Shown here piece after piece: positions 1 to 11,765 of a stretch of 64,000 bases of DNA. The first letter of the stretch is position 1, and every line of letters begins with the position of its first letter. The translations under genes and the position numbers were made by a program. The notes under the pieces were generated by a model. That model made no database searches and was not told the origin of the DNA. It saw only the letters and a list, made by a program, of their open reading frames with translations. Source of the stretch: Collybiopsis luxurians FD-317 M1 (taxonomy: Eukaryota > Basidiomycota > Agaricomycetes > Agaricales > Omphalotaceae); the NCBI GenBank assembly GCA_000827265.1, contig KN834749.1, positions 609,500 through 673,499 of the forward strand, given 5' to 3'.

Positions 1-3000
1 GATGTCATCAGAATAGAGCGCGACGTCGATCATTTCAATACTTCTAGAATAGACTCGAAAGGAAAGAAGAAGGTAGATGACACAAAGAAGGCGGGTAGCG
101 GCGGCAAGAAACAGGTCTCTCTTGCGTCGATGCTTAAGCCTCTACCAAGCAATATGAAAACATCTAAAAAAAAGGGTAATGATACTATTGTACGGCTAGT
201 CACAAATCGGGGAGTAGGCGAGTTACATCTGTTTCTGCTAGTCAAATCGATATCTGAATTTCAGTCTACCCGCAGAATTTGGAAGGCTTCCCCAAGAAGT
301 TGCTTGGTGGACTTCAAAACTTCTTGACCTAAGTATGTAGCGCTTCAGACGCAAAAAATTCTCTGCTAATCGAAATTTTCAGGTGTAATCGAATTACGAG
401 GGAAATTGACCGACTGTCCCTCGAAACTCACCGTCGGCGCCAGCCTCATTGTCTCGATTGATGTATATTTGCTTCCATCGGCCTTTACACCAGTAAGACC
501 GACTGGCGGTGATGATCGACCCAGAGTCATGTTTGGAGAAGGTCTAGAGACCGAGGAAGAAAAGGCCCTTAGAGAACGAAAAAGCGCCGTGCTCAAACTA
601 TTTGATGTCATCGGTCTCAAACCTCATGCAGGCTGTACTATCGACCAAGAAAATCTCGAAAACGAGCATCAGGAAGAGGTTTTGGAGAAAACGCGGGCTT
701 CTCAGCAGAATCCTAAGAAGCATGTTGAAATTGTAGGAGATGGGGAGGAAATAGAGGTTGAAGACGGTGAAGACTTGTCAAAAAGTGACCTAGATGTCAT
801 CTATAGACGGTATGACGTCAAGCTTTCGTTAACTATATGGTTCATTATAGCTTGATACAGCGCTCAACACCATGATCAGGACATGGGCGAAATGGAACCG
901 GCAGAATCGTTCGCTTTAACACTGCGTGGATATCAGAAGCAAGCCTTATTGTAAACTGATGCTTTCTACCTTTTTGATAACTCATCCGCAGACTTATCTG
1001 ATTTTTGTGCAGCTGGATGGATTCCTTGGAATCAGGCAAGATGAACGCGCGAGAAGCAAATTCATTACATCCTCTTTGGAGCGAGTATGTCTCATTGTAC
1101 ATGCTCAGATTTTGTAACTTCGCTGAACATAGTCGAACTAGATACACTTTTCCTCCAAAGCCGCATGGCGGCTTCATTGACTTGACGCAGGACGATAAAC
1201 TCTTCTACCTCAACCCGTACTCTGGAGAGATGTCCTTGGACTTTCCGAAGTCTGAACGTAATTGTAAAGGGGGTATACTCGCGTACGTCTTCTTCTGTGT
1301 TGCTAGCAAGATTGGGTCCGATTGATGTCCTATAGTGATGGTGAAATATTTGGTGTACTAGCCTTTTGAAAATCCTGCTAATTTCTTTTCTTGGCTCGCG
1401 TTTCCTTATTGTTAGAAAGTAAGGATTGTGCTGTCTTGACATTCCCTTCTGATTTTATCTCTTCTCTAGTGGGTATGGGTAAAACGATCATGATGTCTGC
1501 GCTCATCCACAGTAACCTTGGTTCCGATGAATACGCCGATCAAACTTCTGCCTCTAAGCATCGCCAACTCAAGCTGAATACTGCTTTCCGTCCAGCCAAT
1601 AACCGGAAGCCTAAACTCCCATCTCCGCCTTCTGCCTCCCTTATTGTAGCTCCAACTTCACTCATAGACCAATGGGGAGAAGAGATTGAAAGGTCTAGCA
1701 AACCCGGAACTGTCAAAGTTGTGGTATGGCACGGTCAGAGCCGCAATGATCTCGAAGATGTTTTAGAGGACAATAACTCGGTAGGTGATGAAAACACGAA
1801 ACCCATCAAAGTTGTTGTCACATCATATGGGACGCTGGTGTCAGAGTATTCCAAAGTGGAAAGGTCCGGTTCTCCGATGTATGAGGGTGTGCAAAGTCTT
1901 TGTCTCCTTCCACAAGTATTTTAAAGGACTTGATACAGTGGAATGGCTTCGTGTGGTTTTAGACGAAGCTCATTCATGTAAATCTCGTACTAGTAAAACT
2001 GCCAAAGCCATATATGCGTTGAAAGCGCGCAGACGATGGGCTGTCACAGGTTTGCAGGTCCTGAGTCTACCTCCTGTGCTGGTTCATGTTTGCTCACAGG
2101 GACACCTATCGTCAACAAACTGGAGGATCTGTATTCTCTTCTGTGAGCCTACTTTTGTGTTCAGACGCTTTTATTTCCTCACTTTGAGCCCAGTAAATTC
2201 TTGGATTTCAAACCATGGTCAACTTTCTCGTTTTTCAATTCGTACGTCCAGTAGATGATTTCCTGCAGCGAAGCCTAATGAAAGCTTTAGATTCATCACT
2301 CTCCCTTTTCTGGCTCGCGATCCTAAAGCAATAGAGGTGGTACAAGCCATCCTGGAATCAATTTTACTTCGTCGAGAAAAAAATATGCTTGACAGCGCTG
2401 GCAAAAGAATCGTAGAATTGCCTCCCAAAGAAGTACGAGCTTTTCGTTTTACTCGGCATAATTTTCTCGTGACTGCAATTTTCTTAGATCTCCGTTGAAA
2501 ATCTGGAGTTTAGCCCCATGGAACGCAAGATATACGACTCGATATACAATTCGGCCAAGAAGAACTTTGATCAGCTGCGAGAAAAGAATTTACTGGGTAA
2601 GAGATACACTCACATCTTGGCAATGCTTATGAGGTGCGCCTACTCCAGTCGTTCGCGGTTGAGTTTTTTTGCTCAGAATTGATTCTCCAGACTTCGACGA
2701 GCCGTATTGCATCCGAATCTCGTTTTCGCAGAGAACGAAGAAAGAGCTCTTTCCCCGGCAGGCGAGAGCATCGTCGACGTCAACGAGATGATTAAGAAAT
2801 TCGCCGAGGACGGGGACCGTTCGGACGCATTTGCGGAAGCCGTTCTGGCGGGCCTGGATGACCAAGCTGAGGCTGCTGCCGAGTGTCCTATATGTCTGGA
2901 TGTCATGGAATCCCCAATGATTGTTCCAGAGTGTTTGCACAGATGGTCAGTCACATACTCGACGCGATCAAGTTTGACAAACTGACAGCAGGTTTTCCCC

Positions 3001-4146
3001 TTACAGCTGTAGAGATTGCATTACAACATACATTGCAACATGTGAGATGAAGGGAGAGGATACGAAGTGCCCCAGTTGTTCTCGCGGTCCTATCAAGGTG
3101 GGCGATTTGCAAAATCTGTCATGGCTGTTTGACAATGATGGATGATAGAAGAACGCTCTAGTCGAAGTTGTCCGCACGTTCCCTAGCTCCCAAAACTCGC
3201 ATCCGGATGTGGTTTTACGTAGAAACGACTTCCAATCGTCAACAAAACTGACGGCCCTTATTCAGGATCTTCGTGCGTCTTGCAAATACTGACCTTTCGT
3301 TTTGTTAATTTGCAAGCTCCGCAGAGAAAATTCGCAAGTCGGATCCAACATTTCGTGCGGTTGTCTTTTCGCAGTTTACCTCTTTCCTCGACCTTATAGA
3401 GACGGCTTTGAAGAGGGAAAACTTCGAGCATTATCGGTATGACGGTACGCTCGACGTGAAGGTGAGCAAGTATTCATTTCGCGGTGGACCAGGGTCCGAT
3501 TCCCAAAAATTAGAAACGACACAGGGTTGTCACTGCATTCAAAGAAGCATCTGAAAAGCCCAAAGTCCTATGTATTAGCCTGAAAGCTGGAGGTGTTGGA
3601 CTAAATGTAAGTCGCTTTCGTATTCATGTCCATACTAATCTCAACGTTCGAACCAAGTTGACCGCAGCAAATCACGTATTCATGGTGAGATTTTCTTCCG
3701 CATACTTTAATGAAAATCTTTGAACTGTTTCCAGATGGATTGCTGGTGGAATTCCGCCACAGGTTAGTAGGAGGAGCAGTTTCTACTCCCCGTTTCGGCT
3801 AACTCATTCCTGCAGAGAATCAAGGTAGCCAAAGTCGAAAACTTCGAAGCTCTACTTCACTGATACTGTAGCAATGGATTAGCTATAGACAGGGTACACC
3901 GCCTCGGCCAGGAAAAGACAGTATATGTCAAGCATTATATCGTTTGTGGTTGCGCATAGGTTTAGCTTCACCCTTACCTATTTCCTTATCCAGGTTTCCA
4001 ATACGATCGAGGGTCGCATTCTCAAAATTCAAAAGCGTAAGACCGCCCTGGTGAAAGAGGCTTTCCGAGGGTCTGGAAAGGCCAAGAACGGCAATGAAGA
4101 TCCTGATAGCATTGAGAACCTAAAATTCATGTTTGAAGAGAGCTGA
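1..4146 (+). CDS. RAD5: RAD5/HLTF-type DNA repair helicase and E3 ubiquitin ligase, 5' end outside the window
   Basis: The frame is open from base 1, so the N-terminus lies upstream. Domains in order: a lysine-rich linker; a HIRAN domain ([11 protein letters not shown] at about 277-310, then [11 protein letters not shown] after the intron ending at 382); an SNF2 ATPase with Walker A (GMGKT, about 1473) and DEAH box (VVLDEAH, about 1955); a C3HC4 RING finger inserted between the helicase lobes (CPICLDV at about 2883, continuing after an intron at about 3010); and the C-terminal helicase lobe ending in the motif VI type DRVHRLGQ (about 3890). HIRAN-SNF2-RING is the signature order of yeast Rad5 and human HLTF, which polyubiquitinate PCNA and remodel stalled forks in the nucleus. 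Many introns of about 50-60 nt break the gene, some leaving very short exons (5, 3 and 9 nt, see findings). With the introns removed I find no disabling lesion. The stop is TGA at 4144-4146. Confidence 0.93.
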
Positions 4147-5664
4147 ATTCCTTACTTGTATCCTTGCTTCTTTAGTCAATATATGTACAAAAAGACTGCT
4201 TAATACTTGCGCGACTATTGCGACCTGCAAAACAAGTCTTTGCTTGTGGGTTTCTACATGACAGAGGAATTCTCCAGTTGCAATTCACAGTTTTTGCGAG
4301 TGCACATACTCAAGCATGACTCTGACCGATTTCGACTCAAATCACCGCGTACTGGCAGTTCTGGCACCTCAGCTATCTAACGGGACTAAAGCACTCACGA
4401 AGTGTCCAATGCTATTATTCATCAAGGTAAGTTGATGGATCCGCGGCGCAACGGGATCAAATTTATCAAGCACTGGCCATGGCGAGGCGGGTAGGGAATT
4501 CGCATACATAGTAGTACTCTATATATGAAGGTGTTGTAATTAAGCAATCGACTTTTATAGATTAGAATTGCGTCGTGGAGACGACAGGAAGAAGCCGTTG
4601 CTAAAGGTTCGAGCAGGCGAAGGACGGTATGTTGGTGATTGCCAGGTTGCATCCGACGAATACTCATCTCGTTTCCCATACAGTAAATTTAAGGCGTTGT
4701 ATGTGATGGAGCCCTTATTGCGAAGTCAAAAAAACTCGAACTCGTCATAGTATGATATAGTTATGAAGGTATACTGAGACGAGATAAGTTCGAGAGCAGT
4801 CCCGGGCATCTGGGCTAACGGCGGGGCACAACAAGTTCGAATTACCGGTATTTAAGTAACCGTTCGCTACTTGCCAAGTATACAGGTCCCGACATTAGAA
4901 GACTAGAGGAACAAATTTCTCCGGAGCCAGATAGGCTCGTGAATCCGACTGTCGACGTCGTCGTCATCTCAAAGATAGCGAAATCGAAGCTAAAAGGAGT
5001 GCTATATCAGAGCGGCTGACATAGTCACTGCCAGCATACGAGGTGTCGTCGTTGTAGTGTAAGTTTGGGTTGAAACCTGTTGAAACGTGCACTGCACAGT
5101 TACCACCTTCCAATTGCGGTTTGCATCGGTCTGACGGGCCGATGTTAGGATGCTGGATCGGCGGTAGACACCTGCTCAGTCCAGCGACAATGCGCTATCA
5201 TCCATCACCCCATCATGATTCGATGACGGTCGACAAGACCAGTCCAAGCTGTGCGCTGCCAGAAAAAGATCGTGTTTTGTAAATGTTTTCTCACTGTGTA
5301 TTCTCTGGAGGTCTCCGAAAGGTGCCAAAGGAAGATGACCATGTCACTGAAAAGTATTAGATACGCCGGATCTCTTGGAAATAGGTAACTAAGCGTCGAT
5401 CTGTGAAATGTATATTGTCGATAAGTATAACTTGACTGACGGTAACACAGATTGTTACTGGGCACACTGCACTCTCCAGTTTTACATTGAACGTGAGTAC
5501 CTAATTCTTGTAGCACCATCAACCCGCGCAATGCGTGGCGACACTTCGGCCTTTCTATAAGTACTGTCGCAAAGTGATTTCACCTTTCAACTCCTCCCTT
5601 CATTTGAACGTTGAACGCTCAACTTACGCTCTGAATTTTTTTTTTCCTTTTATCTTTTCACGGA
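4147..5664. other. Intergenic region between RAD5 and the bHLH gene
   Basis: About 1.5 kb with only short open frames on both strands, none with recognisable domains or a convincing intron pattern. The last 300 bases should hold the promoter and 5' leader of the bHLH gene, with a pyrimidine-rich stretch at about 5636-5656 just before its ATG. I see no tRNA, repeat or transposon ends. Confidence 0.5.
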
Positions 5665-6624
5665 ATGATGACCTATCCTATCCTTCAACCTCCGATACCA
5701 TACGCCGACCATCATTTCACCTTTAATCCGCAACTTAGAAGCCGCTACCACGAAGTCGATCCTTTCTCTCATTCCCCGCCAATGGGACAAACGCCGTCTC
5801 CAGAGCTCTTTACTGCTCGGGAGGCGGACAAGCTGTTGAGCTTTCTTGATGGATTTGATCGCAATGAAGTGAATCAGACTCATTGGGATGTGAAGCTTGA
5901 GCCCGTCGAGCAGCAGGTCGATTGGAGTGGCATGAATACCGTGCATAGCGTGCCTTCGAGTGTGGCACCATATTCCAACCCACATTTGAATCTCGTCCCA
6001 AACCCATCAGCCATCGGCAGTCGACGACAGAGCTTCCCGATTCATTCTTCTCCCCAATCAAGGATGAAACGGCTCTCAGCGAGAACTTATGGCAATGTAG
6101 GGCAGGCGTTACCCGCGTCTACTCGAGCATCATCATCGATGATGGGCACTCCATCCATGCAATTCGCTCATCTCAACCTCAACGATGTCTCCACTTCAGT
6201 GCTGCCTTACACTCGACGGCCTTCGTCAGCTTCCCCAGCTGGTGCTAGCTACCAAGCTTCTCATGGTCTAGATTTCCCTCCGTCGCGAGCAAAACCCCTC
6301 CTCTCTACTCCCCAGAAACGTCTCAATCATATCATGTCGGAACAGAAACGTCGAAACGCAATCAGAGATGGTTATGCCCAGCTCATAGGCCTACTTGCAC
6401 CAGAAGGGTCTGGCGCAGAACTGGCAATGCCCACACGAGGTAGACCAAAAGGCAGTGGCACTAAGGGCAAGCAAGGGAAAGGTCATGAAAGCGAGGGGGC
6501 AAAAGGCAAGAGCGGCGTCTTATTTAGAGCTGTTGAATATTGTCACTGGCTGGAGGAGGGAAGGAACGCGTTGAAGGCTGAAGTTGAGAGACTGGAAGCT
6601 GCTGCCGGAATTTTTCCCTCGTAG
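5665..6624 (+). CDS. bHLH transcription factor with a long basic loop (paralogue 1)
   Basis: A single exon of 319 residues. The C-terminal third is a basic helix-loop-helix: basic region and helix 1 (NHIMSEQKRRNAIRDGYAQL, about residues 226-245), a loop of about 40 residues containing an AT-hook-like RGRPKGSGT, then helix 2 running into a leucine-bearing helix (VLFRAVEYCHWLEEGRN). The basic region has the H/E/R pattern (H, E, RR) of E-box binders. The N-terminal half is Ser/Pro-rich with a conserved LFTAREADKLLSFLDGFD block, likely a regulatory segment. The protein should act in the nucleus as a dimer on CANNTG sites. It is clearly paralogous to the gene at 11766-12605 on the other strand. 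The start is the ATG of MMTYP, which aligns with the paralogue's MQSPL start. Target pathway unknown; an INO4-like lipid role is only a guess. Confidence 0.88.
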   Translation: MMTYPILQPPIPYADHHFTFNPQLRSRYHEVDPFSHSPPMGQTPSPELFTAREADKLLSFLDGFDRNEVNQTHWDVKLEPVEQQVDWSGMNTVHSVPSSVAPYSNPHLNLVPNPSAIGSRRQSFPIHSSPQSRMKRLSARTYGNVGQALPASTRASSSMMGTPSMQFAHLNLNDVSTSVLPYTRRPSSASPAGASYQASHGLDFPPSRAKPLLSTPQKRLNHIMSEQKRRNAIRDGYAQLIGLLAPEGSGAELAMPTRGRPKGSGTKGKQGKGHESEGAKGKSGVLFRAVEYCHWLEEGRNALKAEVERLEAAAGIFPS

Positions 6625-9145
6625 CAAGCATAACTGTACAACACCTTGGTGAAACTCCTCACGAAAGTCATCAGTCTCGTAAGTTTCCTTCTAATATTCC
6701 TCAAATTTTCCATTCTTATCGTTGTCGCTTCAGGCTTCACCTGTATTCACTCTTATTTTTACGCATTGACGACACTTGAAACGAAACGGAAAAAGATCCA
6801 CTACGTTGGCTTGTACCCATATGTCAATTTACTGTTGTTGTACTCATTCACATACCGAACATTGTTTCAACGAACTGCTATCAGCGAACACTGTGTCATG
6901 GACTCACCATCATTCGTTATATCTCATTTTTTGCTTACATCCACTCATTTGGACTTTGGGATTATTTACTAACTACATACAATCTTTTGCGGACTACCAG
7001 TATTCGTATATCCGATCTAAGCCACGATCTTAATTCGATACAGTACATGCGTTTCAAAATAATTTGTGCACGGTATTCCATTCCTGGATAGTAATTCGGA
7101 CTATATATTGAAGGAAAAATTCAAAAAAAAAAAAAGTTTCCCGTCAGAAGAACCTACATATGCAAATCAATCTATGATAAGAAATTTCCCTTTGCCACGC
7201 CGAGGACCTCACGGGATGAGAAGCACCTAGGGCCCACTGCCCTTTGCCTTCCGCCGGTGCATGTGTCTATGCCCGAGGGCGGATCTTGTTGGCCACTATC
7301 TATCGACAGTCCGGGGAATATTTGTATAATGAAAATCTGGGATCAGAAGTTTCAAAATTCAGCCACTTCATGTGCTCTGGGTTTGAACATATCTTTGCCT
7401 TGGTCTGGGAAGCCACAGGCAGGCTGACTGTTGATGGGTTGCTGTCTGATCGCCCTGTCCTGAGTCCCTATTGGGGCAGTTATTTCAAGAATTATTCGCC
7501 GAGTTATCCGGGAAATATGTACTTCAGAGAACGTCCGTATATGTTGGTCAAACGAGCGAAAAAAAATTTAATCGCCACCCAAGACCAAAATTGGCGGGTT
7601 GTAAGTTATCTCGGGTATACTTCTGTCTCAGAACGAGCCTGCAAGATTTTAAGTTGCCCGCAAGATTGAAGTCGTCAGCAAGAATGTTAGTTTTTTTGCG
7701 AGATTTTAGTTATCTGCATTGTGCAACTGCTTTTTGGTTCCCTCAATATTTCAGTTAACGACCAGATATCACACCTTTTTATGCAAAGATACAGGAACAG
7801 ATTATAACGTATACGTGTGAAAATAGATTGAAAATATCTTACTGCCTGAAACTTGCTTGTAGCTGAATGAAATTTCGAGCTGTGTAATATAGGAACTAAA
7901 AGAAGTGTGGACATGGGAAAGAGAAAGGAATGTCTGGGAGAAGTTGGCCACGACGATGCATACAATCTTGGACGGATGATCCACGAAGAAAGGGGCGTAG
8001 AGGGATACAATAAAGCTACATGCGGCGGGGACTACAAACAGGAAATCTGTTGAATGTACAGGTATAAAAAGCGCAATAAAATCAACCTAAGCTGGAGAGA
8101 AAGGAAAGAAGACGTGACACTAGGATTGCCGCGACCTAGCCGAAGGCCCTCCCCGCTCAATTTTAATCTTGCATTTTGTAATGCAAGAGTACCTGTATCA
8201 GCTTTAAAACATGCATCAGCTCCAAACATGCACCACAAGACTCTTATATATCAGTTCTAGCAACATACTAAACTCACAACCAGTCCTTAGTTCCGGATTA
8301 TACTGATCAGAGCTGCGGCTCGGCTCAAGCCAGGACTTGAAAACGTATTCGCAATACACTCGTCCACAAAGTGCATGGAACACCACGGTGTCTCTTTTGA
8401 AAACATGCCTATGATGTCCTTCTATCATCTGGAATATCCTTACGAGCTACTTACAATACCAAGATGTTGAAAATTCAATTTTTATTTTAAGCCGGAAGGG
8501 GCTTCGGCTTAGCCGTGGCATCATTAGGCCATACGGCCTAAGCCTCCGCTACCTACCGACCGGCGGCCAATAAAAGACACAAAATTCTTGCTAAGGACTT
8601 CAATCTTGCAGGCTAATTAAACTAGGCCCCACTGTCGTTACTTGAGAACACAATTGGCATTGGGACCGTACACTTAGACGCAAGGCAACTGACACTATCA
8701 TTGTAATTGCAGGATACAGATATGGATCTTACAGTAAGTATTAAAAACTAAAGTAACATTCCAGTGTAATTGCTGGACATTCACTTGCAATTTGGAATTT
8801 TTTTTTTCAAGTTTGTGACTGACAACTAAAGAACTTAATTCCAATCGAATTAAACTTTAAGTGGGGTGATCTAGAGTCGCAGACACTGTCCACTTTATCT
8901 ACTCTGTATTACATTAGGTAGCCACTACTCGATTGTTTCAATAATACTGTATGGCAGGAGCGTGGCGGAAATACTCGAATTAATTCTCGCGAGGCTCTAA
9001 GTCGCCCTTGTTGATTATGTAAATGTGGCGCTTCTTGAAGCTAGCTTCCATTGTGAGAGTAAGCTGGGACTTCGGTGAGCCTCTAGTTGCAGTTGATATG
9101 TCCCATCTCAATCCACTACTCTTTCCAGGCAGACAACTATCTACT
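6625..9145. other. Gene-poor spacer with inverted repeat and hairpin sequence
   Basis: About 2.5 kb without a gene I can support. Short open frames (for example 7244-7669 on the plus strand) have no domain, no intron logic and no partner frames. The interval contains an imperfect inverted repeat (entered separately) and GC-rich self-complementary sequence around 8495-8570 that could fold into hairpins. It may be an old non-autonomous transposon that has lost its coding part. Confidence 0.5.
7661..8608. mobile_element. Possible non-autonomous DNA element bounded by a 25 bp inverted repeat
   Basis: Bases 7661-7685 match the reverse complement of 8584-8608 at 23 of 25 positions (arm begins CAAGATTGAAGTC). 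A second GCAAGATT word lies just outside the left arm at 7641-7648, and related ATCTTGCA words recur at 8168 and 8603. About 900 bp lie between the arms and contain no coding frame I can recognise. I did not find a convincing target-site duplication, so the true ends may lie outside these arms. It could also be a chance remnant of two separate insertions. Confidence 0.35.
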
Positions 9146-11110
9146 ATGAATGCGATTGAACTGAAAATGCTTCCCGGATCAATACGCCGTTCCGTCCAGC
9201 AAATATTACCCATGCGTATCAAATCCAAGACCCCCCAAACTGTCCATCCCGTCCCTTCTGATCTTGAGAGCAGCGAAATTACAGCTGCGCGTCATGAGCA
9301 GGCGTTGCATAATATACAAGGACCGTCCATGTCGCGACAGACGAAGGAGCAAATTCTACGCGCTCAAGCTCAATTCCTAGTTACTTGTTGTTGCATGTTT
9401 GCAATCGGATTTAACGACGCTTCTGCTGGTCCACTGTTACCCCGTATGCAGAGTGCTTACCAGGTAAAACTTCAGACCTTGATTGCGGTCAAGCATTAAC
9501 GTGAATATAAAGATATCGTTCTTGGTCGTCTCTTTGCTTTTCATATTTTCTTGCGTAGGGTACCTACTCGGTGCATGTTTAAATGTGGTCATGTCGGAAA
9601 CAGTGGCATTTGGGAAACTTCTCGTTCTTTGTGAGTTATTCTCGGCGCCACCCACTCATGAAATCATGAAATATGACTTTGGCAACCTTGTATTGTGACA
9701 ATAGCCTGCATTCTCCAAATGATCGCGTTCACACTTGCAAGTCCAGCTCTCCCTTTTCCTGTGTTTGTATTGGGCTATTTTGTTAACGGTGTCGGATCCG
9801 CCATCCAGGTATTTGATCAGACTTGTGGATGATTTGGATGAGATAGCTTACTTGCAGCATGTAACCCCTGTAGCTTTCCCAAGTGAACGGATACCTTGTA
9901 ACAATGGGCAGCAACATCAACAGGAAAGTTGCGTTTTCCCAAGCGGCATACGGTGGGATTGCTAAATTCAATCAAACGACATGTTTTGACATCCCTCAGG
10001 AGCCGGAGCCTTCATTGCACCTTTGGCCGCGACTCAGTTTTCCGTTATGCGGCACTGGTCCTTCCACTATCTGGTCTCGCTCGGCATGGTAACTGTAAAT
10101 GCAATATCGTCTTCCGCTGTTTTTCGTTTCGAATCAAAAGAAGGTTGGTTCTTAGTTGAGTTCGGGTCGCAACGTCCAAACTCTGCTTCTTCACAGATTG
10201 CCGTTCAAGAATCGGGTTGGAGCCTATTGAACGAGATGTTTCAGAACACAGTCCATTTAGACGCATCATGACTCTGAAAAGTGTACATATATTGGCACTT
10301 TTCATATTTCTATATGTTGGTACTGAGGTGCGTCACGGTGAGCCAATGCATTGGAGAAAAAAAAATAAGCACACTCTGGCATCTCGTTGGTTGATCAGGT
10401 CACAATCGGGTAAGTCATATGTAGTATCGCATGTCATCAAAGAAGGAATGACTGTGGTCCCAGCGGATGGACGGTTACTTACATCATTCAAAAACGCGAT
10501 GCCGGATCCAAGTCTGGTTACATTGCTTCGGGATTTTGGGGAGGAAAGCGCTTTATCGAACAGAATCCGAGTGGTAGCAAGTTGACGATTTTGCATTTCA
10601 GGGATTATGATTGGTCGAATCATCTTGATACCGTTCAACAGCTGGATCGGAGATAGACCAGTCATGGTCATCTATATTCTTCTTGCGATCGGGTATTGCG
10701 CAAGCTCTTCACGTTTAGATAAAATAACGACTGGCTTCCTAGATTGGAAATTGTGGTCTGGTTTGTTCCTTCCCTCGTCGGAAACGCCGTAGCGGTCTCT
10801 TTGGTCGGACTTTTCTTTGGTCCAATGTTCCCAGTGGGATTAAGTACCTCTCGAAAAGTTATTCCCCGCTGGATTTATACTGGAGCTATCGGGTGGGTCA
10901 CGGGAATTGGGCAGGCAGGAAGTGCAGCCTTGCCTTTTATCACTGGTGCTATGGCCGACGCTGTGGGCATCAGCAGTTTGCAGCCCCTGTGAGCTACATC
11001 CTTCTGCTTTCTCCTCCTCGGATTAACTTGTCTGACGCAGGCTAGTCGGCATGATGGCAGCCATGATTTTGGTGTGGCTGATTGTGCCCCGCCCGACAAG
11101 GCCTGATTGA
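9146..11110 (+). CDS. Major facilitator superfamily transporter, BSC6-like
   Basis: Spliced across about nine exons, the product reads as a 12-helix MFS permease of the fungal BSC6-like group. Recognisable blocks are FNDASAGPLLPRMQSAYQ (first helix, about 9410), VVSLLFIFSCVGYLLGACLN (9520), SPALPFPVFVLGYFVNGVGS (9745), AAYGAGAFIAPLAATQFS (split at 9953/10001), HWSFHYLVSLG, IPRWIYTGAIGWVTGIGQAG (10863) and a final helix ending IVPRPTRPD at TGA 11108-11110. It should move a small organic solute across a membrane; the substrate cannot be told. The start is the ATG of MNAIELK; an upstream in-frame ATG at 9098 is possible. One intron (10544-10601) lacks a normal donor (see findings), so the gene may be weakly expressed or damaged. 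The bHLH paralogues flank it. Confidence 0.8.
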
Positions 11111-11765
11111 TCCTGCTCTGTGTCTCCTCTCTGTGGGTGCTTGCACGCAGGTATTATTGACGCATCAGCTATTCCTTCAACTCAGTCTGGATTCCATGTC
11201 AGATTGATGGTTCTGCGACCGATGCAATGAGGTTCATGTTATATCTATCAAACTCTAAATATAATCACTTGTCTCGTCAAAATGCATATTTGCGTGCGTC
11301 ACGGTCCCAAGGTGCCAATTTGGAACGCGTTGGCGCGTGTAAAAGGCGGTGAGGATTTATACATTACACATATATTCTGAGATTTGTAGTCTGCAGATGA
11401 GCGTCACCGTATGGTCAGCTACAGTATGGAACATGCGCCACCTATGTGGAAGTACATATGCAAATGGCGATCGTCGCATTGACCATTACGAACGAATGAT
11501 TAGCATGAATCGATAATACAATCTTGGTAAACAGCTGTGAACGAGAGTGCTAGTAAAGCATACACGAAATCAAGGACCAGAATGCATGACAGATACAACA
11601 GGTTGGATAACGGAGAATTACGTGGTATCAGAATGATGTCTTACATGGTAGAGCAGGCGACCGGGAGAGTGGGTCTGAACGAAGAGAACAGTTGAGAGAG
11701 AAAGGGTACGAAATAAAAATAATAATACCGACATCACTAGAAAGCGAGAATTGCAGGGAACAATG
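11111..11765. other. Spacer between convergent MFS and bHLH genes
   Basis: The 3' regions of two convergent genes. I see no coding frame, RNA gene or repeat. Presumably it holds both polyadenylation sites. Confidence 0.5.

Noticed and set aside
7244..7669. 141-residue open frame in the 6.6-9.1 kb spacer
   Set aside because: No recognisable domain, no supporting codon bias, and it ends inside the inverted-repeat region.
9146..11110. MFS gene as a pseudogene because of many stops in the genomic frame
   Set aside because: All but one of the breaks are removed by canonical introns that restore conserved MFS blocks; only the 10544 donor remains abnormal.
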